A DNA stretch of 64,000 nt from Marchantia polymorpha subsp. ruderalis (lineage: Eukaryota > Streptophyta > Marchantiopsida > Marchantiales > Marchantiaceae): the NCBI GenBank assembly GCA_037833965.1, contig AP031359.1, forward strand, positions 1,484,001 to 1,548,000, given 5' to 3'. Numbering within the stretch: position 1 is the stretch's first letter; each line of letters opens with the position of its first letter. The translations under genes were made by a program, and so were the position numbers. This document shows positions 21,986-32,100 of the stretch, piece by piece. Below the pieces are notes generated by a model, which saw only the letters and a list, made by a program, of their open reading frames with translations, was not told where the DNA came from and ran no database searches.

Positions 21986-23629
21986 AGGCTCCTTGGCTAG
22001 GTTCAACCAAAGGACTCCGCACTCCATTTTTTTTGCCCGAAGTTGCTCTTTCCGCATCTTCAAACTTGCATTCGCTTCTGCACACTCTCTCTTCATCTCT
22101 TCGACGGTATTCACTGTCGTTGCTTTCTTGATGTGAGTCCTATTCCTGACCAACTCTACTTAAAACCCTGTCTCCTTTGATATTGCGTATTTCTCTAGCT
22201 TTCCATCCAAGTACTTCAACAAGGGAACTACACTATCCAACAAGAAAATGCAAGTACCAACTCCTTTGCCTCTTCCTCCAAATATCTCTTCTAAGTTTTG
22301 GGTCTCACCACCTCCAAAGACACTTGAGGCAAGGAAATTACACGAGATTCCACCACCATCCCCCCAATCTGCTCTACTACCTGCTCTAGTATCTCCTCGC
22401 TCATAGTAAGCTCCTTTGCATGCTCTTCGCTAGTCTTCGGCTCTGGCACGTCCGCCTTCTCCGAAGTCTCATTCTTCTCCAAAGATGGTTGCTTCCTCTC
22501 CAGAGAATGAAGACCTTGACTTGACGTTGCCGTCCTCGTTCTTAAAGGTTCCACGTTCTTCTCCAAAGGATCCTCATTCTGGACTCTTGAAGGTCTTGCC
22601 TCTGTAATCCGAAGATTCACTTCTTTCCTTGTATCCTTTTTAGTTGTAGATGCAGCCCCCTCAGTCATGGCTACACTACCCTCCGAACTCTCTGATACTA
22701 CTATCTGGCGATTTGCCTTCTTCTTTGATCTAACGCGCCTCTTCGGTGCTCTTAAGCACGTTACATGTGTTCCTGCCATTCGTGCTTTCGATCTTCGGCC
22801 TTCGCCGCTAGCTTTGGCTACCTTCTTCCTCTTTGCCGGTCGCCGCTTAGATCCTTCTTCCGTCGTGACTACTTTCACTCAAACTAGTCCTCATGCTGCT
22901 ACTCAGGGAGTCACTTTGGCTTGACTGTCTTCTTCTTCAGAGTCTTCGTCGGTATCCAGGTCCAAGACCTCCCTTTCCTTGGAGAATTGCTTCTCTTTGT
23001 TCTTCGTCAGCAAACCCATCCTGCGATAGAAATTCATCAAGAAGGGCGTCATATGATTTATCGAACCTCCGCGCCACCTTTTGCTAACATTGATCCAAAC
23101 CAGATTACATACATAAGATCTTTGCCCCGTGAATTGTCTCCCCTCGCACTGTGCGCTCTATAAATCTCACTTGCCACTCCGTAACAACAATCGTGCGCTG
23201 CGACCGCAAGATGTGAATCAATGCTGTTGCCACCGCACGCCTCTTCGAGTTGCAATACTCCACTCTTTGCCAACCATTTGTACTCAATCGAGGATTCTTG
23301 AAGAGCAGAGCAAAGGTAAATTCTTTGGCTCGCGTCACTTTCACGCTTTCCTTCTCAAAAGTGTAATCGCCCTCCTTGCTCACGCATGGTTCTAAGACGT
23401 GCGTCCAATGTTTGATCGTCCAAAGCAGTGGATTGCCTTGGAGGTTAGTGCCCTCATTTCGTTACTTGTCCATCATCTTTTGGCAAATTGTCGCCGACAC
23501 GCAATTCCAATCCCAGAGCAAAAAATTGAAGTACCCCGTGATTAACTCTTATTGATATTTCCGCAATTCCACTTCAGGCTCCTTGAACGGAATCAACTTC
23601 GGTACTACGGCTTTCCTAGGTCACACCAT
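21986..23629 (-). pseudogene. ORFx, decayed copy in the C/D LTR
   Basis: ATG at 23629-23627 followed after one codon by TGA. The domain is readable: ELRKYQ, FLLWDWNCVSATICQKMMDK, GNPLLWTIKHWTHVL, KESVKVTRAKEFTFALLF (23383-23105 is open), AVATALIHILRSQRT and WQVRFIER. The linker is open from 22878 to 22291 with SKKKANRQIVVSESS, the basic patch plus acidic-serine motif seen in other copies. The coiled coil is cut at 21985. Non-functional. Confidence 0.65.
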
Positions 23630-24032
23630 GTCTCCTGCTATGTATTCTTTGATGCTCTCGATTGCAAGTCTTGCTCTCACACAATGTCGGCGCGACGTGC
23701 CTGGTTTGTTCCTTTACCCTTAACGCTCTAACGGTTCTCACACGCGCGCGAATTGGCACTTGCAATGTGAGTAGTTCTTGTCTGGCCTCTGGCAAATTCA
23801 AATTGTGACAAGTTGTCTTTGCTAAAGATCCGTCTATTACATTGCCAAAGAGGTTTGTGCTAAAGATCCAAAGATCTTCGGCCAAAGACAAATTCCATCC
23901 TACTTACTGGTTACCCACTTTCAGTTAAATCTTCTAACTTCTACAACTATGAACCTATATGTATATGTTTTGGAGCAAATATACCTTAAATTTACTTCTT
24001 TATGAAAAATTCAAAAAAAATTGTGCATCACG
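21986..24032 (-). repeat. LTR shared by elements C and D, truncated
   Basis: Starts on the minus strand at 24032, right after C's polypurine tract (GTGATGCACAATTTTTTTTG, first bases mutated from TGTGGTG). It runs through ORFx and breaks off at about 21985 inside the coiled coil (LNLAKEPNL), where D's gag follows directly. It is therefore C's 3' LTR and the only candidate for D's 5' LTR, with its 3' end and D's primer site and gag start deleted. Confidence 0.7.
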
Positions 24033-24047
24033 TACTCCCGTCTCCAA
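24033..24047 (-). other. Polypurine tract of element C
   Basis: Minus strand TTGGAGACGGGAGTA directly before the LTR start at 24032, aligned with the tracts of B and D. Confidence 0.65.
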
Positions 24048-24070
24048 TTGTGAGCGACCTCGCAAACACT

Positions 24071-26299
24071 TCAAGAATAGTATGTCTTTAATCTCCAATG
24101 ATTCACTCGAGTCCCTAGCATGTGATATGAAAGATTTGCCAATTGCACTGATCCATTCAAAAACACTTCTACTACTTGATAGGGACCCATTCACCTCAGA
24201 TGTAGCTTCACTGGAAACCGAGCGTGCCGGCTGTCATATAGTATAGCTAGATCTCCTTTGAGTAACGTCATTGGTCGAATTTGTTTGTCGTACGTCTCCT
24301 TCCTTTTCGGCTGAACCTGCTCTGTACGGTGCATCGCTTCTTGTCTTTGCTCTTCTAGGGATAGTACCTCCTGCAACCGGTAAAGCTGACTTTCTTCCTC
24401 GTGCAGTCGTCGTTGATCCAGCGATGGGTAGGTACTTCAAACTCGATGGGTAAAATTGGGTGCTGACCATATGTTAGAAAGTATGATGTCTGCTTGGTAG
24501 TCATCTTCTCTGTTGTGCAATAGGCCCATAATGCAGTTGGTAACTTTGTATCCCAGTCATGCTCATGACTTACTATGACCTTAAGTAGTATCTTGCAAAG
24601 AAGCCCGTTTGATTTCTCCGTTAGCCCATTAGCCTTCGGGTTGTAGTAGGTCGTCTTCCGATGCTTAATCTAGAAGTGAAACGTGATGTCATTAATGACA
24701 GAATGCAAAAAGTGCGTTCCTTGATCACTGACCAATTCATGTGGGCATCTGTATCTTTTAATGATGAATTCAAACAAGAACTTAGACACGGTCGCCGCAT
24801 CGTTTTTACGGGTAGCTTTCGCCTCCATCATCTTGGTGGCATAATCCGTTGCTACTAAAATGTATCGTCTTTGAGTATGTTTGATAGTTGGTTGAATCGG
24901 TCCCACTAAGTCGATCCCCCATTTTTTGAAAGGTGCTAACGGCATAATCGGAACTAGTGGCCACCACGTGGTAGGTGTCTGTCTTCCAGTCCTCTCACAA
25001 TTGTCACACCGTTGAATAATCTAGTACGTACTTGAACATAGTAGGCCACTAGTATCCTGCATTCAAACTCTTCGACATTGTGTTCTTGATAGCGTAATGT
25101 CCTCCGTCCGACTCCTTTGGTGTGCATGGCCACAATAACCCGTCCTACTTCCGTGACCTCCGTACAGTGACACAAACGGTCATCTGGGAGCAGCTTGAAT
25201 AGCACTCCGTGTTGAATCTAGTACGGTCCAACTTTGTGTATGAAGACCGTATGTTGCTCCGCATCCATCCCTTCTGGTCACCAAAAAGTGAATAAGTATT
25301 GGTAAAAGTTTGCATACAGTGAGTCAAGGCTTGCCGTCAGCTGAAATAGTTGCTCGTCAGGGAAATCGTTGGCTAGCTTTATCTCTTCAGGTTGGATCCA
25401 CATTCGAGACAAGTAATTTGCATTTTTATGGTGGATCTTGTTTTGCGTTTGCATTGTAAAAGTGAACTCTTGTAGTAGCAGCACCCACCTTGCAATATGT
25501 CTTGATAGTTCGGCCTTCTTCACCAAATGTTGTAGTGCATAATGATCTACATGAAAAACAAACTCGTAGCCTAGTAGGTAGTGTCAGAATTTCTTCACCG
25601 AAAACATCATACCCAACACCTCACGCTCCTTAGTGGTGTAATTCTTTTCTGCTGCCGACAACTACCTGCTTGCGAAATAGATTGGATAATCTTTCTTGTT
25701 TTCATCTTTCTGGCTTAGCTCTACCCCAATGGCAAATGCCAACATATCCACAAATACGTGATATGACTTTTCCCATTCCGGACTGCATAATACCGGTGCA
25801 GAAGTGAGTTTCGCCTTGAGTGCTTTGAACCCTTTTTGTTGCTCCTCTCTCCATTCATAGGGCTCATCTTTCTTTAACAGCTTGGTAAGACTAGCGGTAG
25901 TAATCGCATACAGATGGATGAATCTCCTGTAGTACCCCACATGCCGCAGGAAGGCTCGCAACTCCCGAAGGTTTGTAGGTGGCTCTAAAGCCAAGATGAC
26001 CTTAACCTTTTCTTCATCCACTGCTATTCCTTTGGCAGACACTTGATGTCTTTATAGGATACCACTTGTTATGAAAAAGAAACATTTTTTTAGATGGAGT
26101 GACAACTAAGACTCTCTGCACTTCTCAAATATCTGCTGCAAATGACTAAGGTGTTGATCGCAAGTCATATACATCGAATACTTAGAATTCATCAATAAAG
26201 ATCTCCAAGATTTTTCTAAGATGATCCTGAAAAATAGTAGTCATCATTTGCTGAAAGGGCGCAAGCGCATTACACAACCCAAAGAACATCTTATGATAT
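24071..26299 (-). pseudogene. Pol of element C: RT (C-terminal part), RNase H, integrase
   Basis: Begins at 26299 inside the RT (YHKMFFGLCNALAPFQQMM), exactly where element B inserted. The palm motif reads EIFIDEF, so the second catalytic Asp is Glu, and a stop follows. Further on, RNase H (FAIGVELSQKDENKKD, 26042-25662) and HVDHYALQHLVKKAELSRHIARW are present, then the integrase core with FKKWGIDLVGPIQP and LVSDQGTHF (24945-24670), and the C-terminal SRHARFPVKLHLR near 24220. Stop at 24073-24071. The gag, protease and RT N-terminus that should lie to the right of B are not in the window. Confidence 0.75.
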
Positions 26300-27658
26300 T
26301 GTGGTAACACACTTTTTGTTTTTTTTGCAGAATTTAAACAATTTTAGAAAACTAGTACCGAAGCAGTGTTTGTAGTTAGAAAAGGGTACGTTAAATAGAG
26401 TGGATTGAGGAGATCGTCACGAGGTCACGAAGAATCGCGAAGCCGGATGTACCAGCGCCAATGTCTTCGGCGCCTTCGGCAAAAGCTCCTTTTCTGAGGT
26501 GTCTCTACTCACGCGCTTCCAGCGTTTAAGGAAGCTACGCTTCCGGCGCAGACACCTCTGGAGGAGATTTTGCTAAAGACGTCAGAAGAACGGCCCGGAC
26601 CTCTGAAGGCTTCCGACCATGAGTGCGCCTTCGGCGATGCGCCGCTAGCGCGGAAAGGGAAACCTTCATAACGATCGGAATACACGGTAGTTCCAATTGG
26701 TTGAAGTTGCATTAGAAAGAGCTCGGGACGCTCGTCCTAACGAGCCCAAGAGCGTCGGAGATGGATCAGGGACGAAGAAGTTATGAGCATCGGAAAACTC
26801 GTAGCCGGACATGCGCCGTTCGCGCTAGGGTTCACAGTCGGAAAGGACCCCCGTACGCCTTCGGCGATGCGCCTTCGGCGGAATCGCGCGCTCATGGAAG
26901 GAAAGCAACTCAGAGTCGGAAGCGCCTTTGGCGGCTCCTCACGGAAGATAAGCGCCGGCCGGATGTACGCCTCCGACGTGGCGCTGACAGGCGGATGCGC
27001 TGGCATGACTTGCGCCGGCGGGATATGCGCCGTCAGCAATGGACGAGGCAGAACGGACAAAACAAGCGGTATGAATACGCGCCGGCGTAATTCGCGCCGA
27101 CTGGATGTGCGCCTCCAGCAAAGCGCCGATGGATAAGGAACACGCCAGCGGCGACACGCCTCCGGTGATGGACGGGTTAGGAAAAGACAACATAGCCGAC
27201 GTATACACTGCGGCGGACTCGAGTCCGGAAGACGGTGGCGGCGGGAGAATTCAACATTCACGCATGCGAATGCGCGTAGTGCGGAGACGTGAATTCGAGC
27301 ATGCAAGGGCAAACCGTTAGGCCGTATAGCTGGCTGCGTAAATTGTAACCAGTAAGAACGTTGGACGATCTTGAATTCGGAGAAGAAAAACCTACTCTCC
27401 AGTCTCATTCTCTCATTCTTGATTTTGCGATTTCCAGCTTCCAAGAATTCGCGCAAGGGCGGAGAGACCTGCAGAGAGAGGAGAGAGTGCGGAGGCGAGT
27501 TGCGCAAGGATCTTGACAGACCTTGGAGAGAATTGCGAGTAGCGAACTTGAGCGTGAGAGAAGAGAGAGTGAGCAGTCAGTGCTTGAGCGGCCGACGCGC
27601 AGTGGCGATTGTGAGAGAGCGAGCGAAAGGGAGAACGTTTGTGTGTGCAGGAAACGCA

Positions 27659-28263
27659 ATGTCGAAGGTCCCCCAGCTGCGAGTGTCTCCACTCAGGATG
27701 CCGCAGATCGGTCTACGCGCATTTCAAGATGTGCTGATGGGGCTGAAGCTCGATTTCCTCCTGTGGGGATGGAACTGGACATGTCCGGAGATGGTGCGCG
27801 AGTATCTACAGGAGAGACACAAGCCCTCACGCGGATTCCGTCCACATCCAGAAAGATGGGACATTTGTGACTGGGCGCAGGTGTTGGGCAGGTGTGCCGG
27901 CGAGGAAGGGTATCTCCTCTTCGAGGCCGATAGCGTGAAGGTGTCCCAGGAGGAAGAAATCTCCTACAATGAGCTTTTCAAAGTTGCCAGGCATCCCAAG
28001 AACGGTTTCCGGACACGGGATTACAAAGATCGATTGCGGAGAAATGTCGCGACTGCATTGTTGCAGATATTGCAGCCGACCAAGACCGCTTACATGCATG
28101 GTTGGCAGGTAGGATTTGTGGAGCTAGTGTTGTCAGGAGCTCCAATGCATTGGGCACAACTACTAGTCGGCCGACTGCGAGTCGGTCAACATAGAGTCGA
28201 CCAGATTCGCCGACTGCGAGAAGGACAGGGCCGGCGACCAGTGTGCGGACGCCTTCGGCGGAC
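27659..28263 (+). pseudogene. ORFx of B 5' LTR, N-terminal part
   Basis: ATG at 27659 (MSKVPQLRVSPLRMPQIGL). Unlike the 3' LTR copy, the codon after LLWGWN is TGG, so the N-terminal domain is fully open through HPERWDICDWAQVLGRCAG, FEADSVKVSQEEE, NGFRTRDYKD and GWQVGFVELVLSG. After MHWAQ the 760-base deletion jumps to the Arg-Ser-rich linker, apparently out of the original frame, and the reading is then cut by element A at 28264. It is the best-preserved N-terminal domain in the window. Confidence 0.75.
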
Positions 28264-29121
28264 TGCAACCTCCGGGCTGACTCTCACTCAGGTTTACCTC
28301 TGATGGCTTTGTGGTAGCGCATCATGGTTCTAGAAGACTAAGATTCATACTCTCACTCATGTCCCAAACACCTTCTCTTACAAACTCTCATGTATCACTC
28401 CAACTCACACACAACTCTCCTCACATCACCCTCTTCACATAAATGCAAACACACGTCGATACTCCAAGATACTCAAAAACTTCACTCCTTCATTACTGAA
28501 ACAAGTCTTCACACATGACTCTCCAAACTTGCTTGAGAGGTGCTACTCTACCTCTCTATTTATACTACTTGAGAAGTTACCATAGTAACATGTGGTAATT
28601 TCTCCTAACTTACTTTTACCTAGGTAAGTTTGACTAACCTTCTCTACGTGGCAACATGCCATTGGCCTACCTAAACCTTCTAGAAGCTTCCGGAATCCAA
28701 GGTTGAGGTGGCGACATGCCATTGGAAGCTTTTAAACTTCTACAAGCTTCCTAGCCACTAAGTCAACATTAGACTTAGTCTAGCCAATCATCTTTCATAC
28801 ATTTAGTCAAACCAATCAAATCCAAGCTTCTAGTCAAATATCTAATCCCTTGGAATCTAGAACTTTTGTATAAGACAAAATAGAAGTGCTCACTCCTTGT
28901 AAAAGACAAAATAGAAGTGCTCACTCCATTCTTCTAGAACTCCGCTAATTATTCCGCCAACTATAGACATTGTAGCTAAACTTAGTCATGACTAGATAAA
29001 CTTAGTTATAACTAACTAGTTTAGTCATAACTAGCTAGTCTTAGCTATGCCTTGGCTAATCATCCTTATTCCCTTGACCACTTCTAAGACTTAGTACATA
29101 TGTGCAACACCCGGTCTTACA
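28264..29121 (-). repeat. 3' LTR of element A
   Basis: 858 bases, TG...CA. Contains a 31-base tandem duplication starting AAGACAAAATAGAAGTGC (28872 and 28903), a cluster of TAGTTA/TAACTA inverted repeats (28975-29040), and two copies of a GTGGC[AG]ACATGCCATTGG motif (28648 and 28708), the first inside an ACGTGGC core. The TATAAATA box is at 28557-28564. Confidence 0.93.
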
Positions 29122-29144
29122 TTTACCCCCGGACTAAGATTTCA
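29122..29144 (-). other. Polypurine tract region of element A
   Basis: Between the Gag-Pol stop and the 3' LTR the minus strand reads AGTCCGGGGGTAAA directly before TGTAAGACC. A purine-rich primer is expected at this place, but this one is short and broken by TCC and T. Confidence 0.55.
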
Positions 29145-32100
29145 CTACGCCCTCGGAGTGAAAGAATCTGATCTTCGATGGAATAACTTCAACTTGTCGT
29201 GGTTGACTCGATCGAAGTGACGTCCTCCTAACTCCTTGATGTCATAAGTGAAATTTCCCCACACCTTCTCAACTATGAAAGGTCCAAAATACTTAGGAAG
29301 AAACTTTTTCCTAGCTCTCTTGTATCTAATTGCATCAAAGAGCATCACCCAATCACCTTCCTTGAACGGCTTCAAGTTCTGGTTTCCACTTCGTTTGTCG
29401 TGATACTTCTTCTGCAAGTGTTGAGCCCGCTCCACTCGTACCATGGCTAGTGCTCGAGCTTCCTCCAACTCCATCAATTGTTGTTGGCGAGACTTGATGG
29501 CTTCTGCTCCATTTGATTTCTTCAACCTTTGCTGGATTGTTGTGAATGTTGTCAAGTCAAACTGTATGGGAAGTTTTGACTCAACTCCATACACCATCCG
29601 AAAAGGTGAGTATCCAGTAGATGTCTTCCATGTTGTGCGATACTCCCATAAGATAGCATGGAGCCTCTTGTCCCAATTGTGTTTACTCCCGTCCATGTCT
29701 GCATCCTTGGCCAACATCATACACAAAGTGTAGTTGGTCCGCTCCGCCAACCCATTAGCGTTAGGTTTGTAGGAAGTGGTCACTCGAGCCTTGATGGAAA
29801 AGTGCTCCAACATGGCTTGAATCATACTTCCCACAAATTCTCCTCCTCTATCTGATACTAACTCCAATGGACAACCAAATCGAGTAATGATTCTCTCATA
29901 TAAAAATCTACCAACCTCCTTCTCATTAGTAGATTTAAGTGGTCTTGCCTCTACCCACTTCGTAAGATAATCTGTAGCTATCACAATGAACTTATTCCCT
30001 CGAGGAGTAAGATTCAAAGGACCTACAAAATCTATTCCCCACTTTTCAAAAGGACCTAACACTGGTACAGAAATCATAGGAGGGGTTTTCATGGACTTTT
30101 TAGCAAAAGCTTGACACACATCACAACTTTTGCAATATTCCACACAATCCTTAAAAATACCCTTCCAATGATAACCAGCATCAAGAATTTTGAAGGCAGT
30201 TACCTTCCCCGCAAAATGTCCTCCACATACTGCACCATCATGAAACTCCTTCATGAGTTGTAATGCCTCTCCTCTCCCAACCGCCCTTCGTAGAAGTCCG
30301 TCAGCTCCTTGATGAAAAAGTACCTTCTCCATGATCATATATGGTTGACATCTCTTCACTAATGCATTTTTCTCCCTTTGATGCATTCCTTGAGAAAACT
30401 CTCCTTTAGAGATGAAATCCCAAATTTCCTTGTACTCCTCCGGTACTGTTGTCACCGTGTCCATGACTAGCAAGTCCTCATCCGGAAAGGTGTCATCTAC
30501 TGACTGATCTCCTCCATCATCATATGCTCTCGACATCAAATCCGCATTAGCATGCTTCTTTCCAGGTCTATCCTCAATGGTATAATCAAACTCTGCTAGT
30601 AGTAGCTTCCATCTAGCTATCCTCCCTTCAGCATTAGGCTTGTTGAAAATGTATTTCAAAGCCTTATGATCAGTCACTATAGTGAATCTCCCACCCAACA
30701 AATAATGTCGAAACTTCTTAAGTGAGAAGATTACAGCTAACGCCTCTCTCTCTGTCACTGAGTAGTTCTTCTCCGCTTGAACCATTTGTCTACTAGCATA
30801 GGCAATTGGATGATCATGCTTTTCATCATCTAATTGACTCAAGGTGCATCCTACAGCAATATTTGATGCATCTGTGTAGAGAATGAAAGGTTTACCCCAA
30901 TCCGGTTTCGCCAAAATTGGAGCCGTCACCAACGCCTTCTTGAGAACTTCGAACGCCGTCTTTGCAGCTTCATCCTTGAAAATGAGTTCGTACTCCACTC
31001 CCTTCTTCATGTAATTTGTCAAGGCATGAGCTTTGTTGGAGAAGGACAAGATGAACCGTCGATAGTACCCCACCATACCAAGGAATTGCCTCAACTTGGT
31101 TAAAGTCGCCGGAAAAGGTAACTCCATGATCCGTGTCACCTTCTCTGGGTCCACCGCTATACCATTCTTGGAGATGATATGCCCCAACAATAGGCCTTCC
31201 TCACATCCAAAAATGCATTTTTCTGGATTGAGTGAAGCCTTAGCTTCCTCCAGCCGTTGAAGTATTTTGATCAAATGATCAAAATGATCCGCTTTCCTCC
31301 CGTAAACACAAAAATCATCTATGAAATCCCTTACAAACTTTCCAATGAAAGGTTCAAACACTCTATTCATGAACCTTTGAAAAGTGGCAGGAGCATTACA
31401 TAGACCAAACGGCATCACTCTAAAAGCGAAGGTTCCCCATGGAGTAGTAAAAGTTGTTTTGAGTTGGTCTTCTAAGGCAATTTGGATTTGGTTATAGCCA
31501 CTATAACCATCTCCAAAACTATACCACTCATGGCCAGCAACCTCCTCTAGAATCTCATCTATGAAAGGCAAGGGATAGTAGTCTTTCTTTGTGACAGCAT
31601 TCAACTTTTTGTAATCTACGCACACTCGTAGCTTACCATTCTTCTTCTTCACTATCACAATTGGAGACACCCATTCAGAATTTTCTACCTCGTAGATGAA
31701 GCCAGCCTCCTTGAGCTTGTCGATCTCCTCCTTCACCACAAGAGCCGTAGGTGGATTTATTCGGCGTTGCTTTTGCCGAATAGGACGAGCTTTCTCCTCC
31801 AACTCGATGCGATGAGTCTCCAACGTCACATGCTTAAGATCCTTGTAACTAAAGGCAAAAACATGAATATATTTGCGAAATATATCCAGAAACTTTGCCT
31901 TTTCCTCCTTGGTAACCTTGGGACCAAACCTGAGAGTGGACAGTCGTCGACACACCTCCTCTTCGCTCATCTCCACTTTGTCAGGATCTTTCTTCACTCC
32001 AGGCCTAGGCAACAACTCCATGGCAGCAATGACTTGTACTTGAACATTATCATCAGAAGAGTACTCCGATGATGTTTCTTGATCAGAAGTTGAGATGTCT

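Noticed and set aside
26737-27507. 256-codon minus-strand frame in U3 of B, repeated at 44448-45218
   Set aside because: Open in both LTRs, but the LTRs are about 99% identical copies, so this is not independent conservation. It is antisense to U3 repeats, and its Arg/Pro/Ser-rich composition follows the GC-rich hairpin words.
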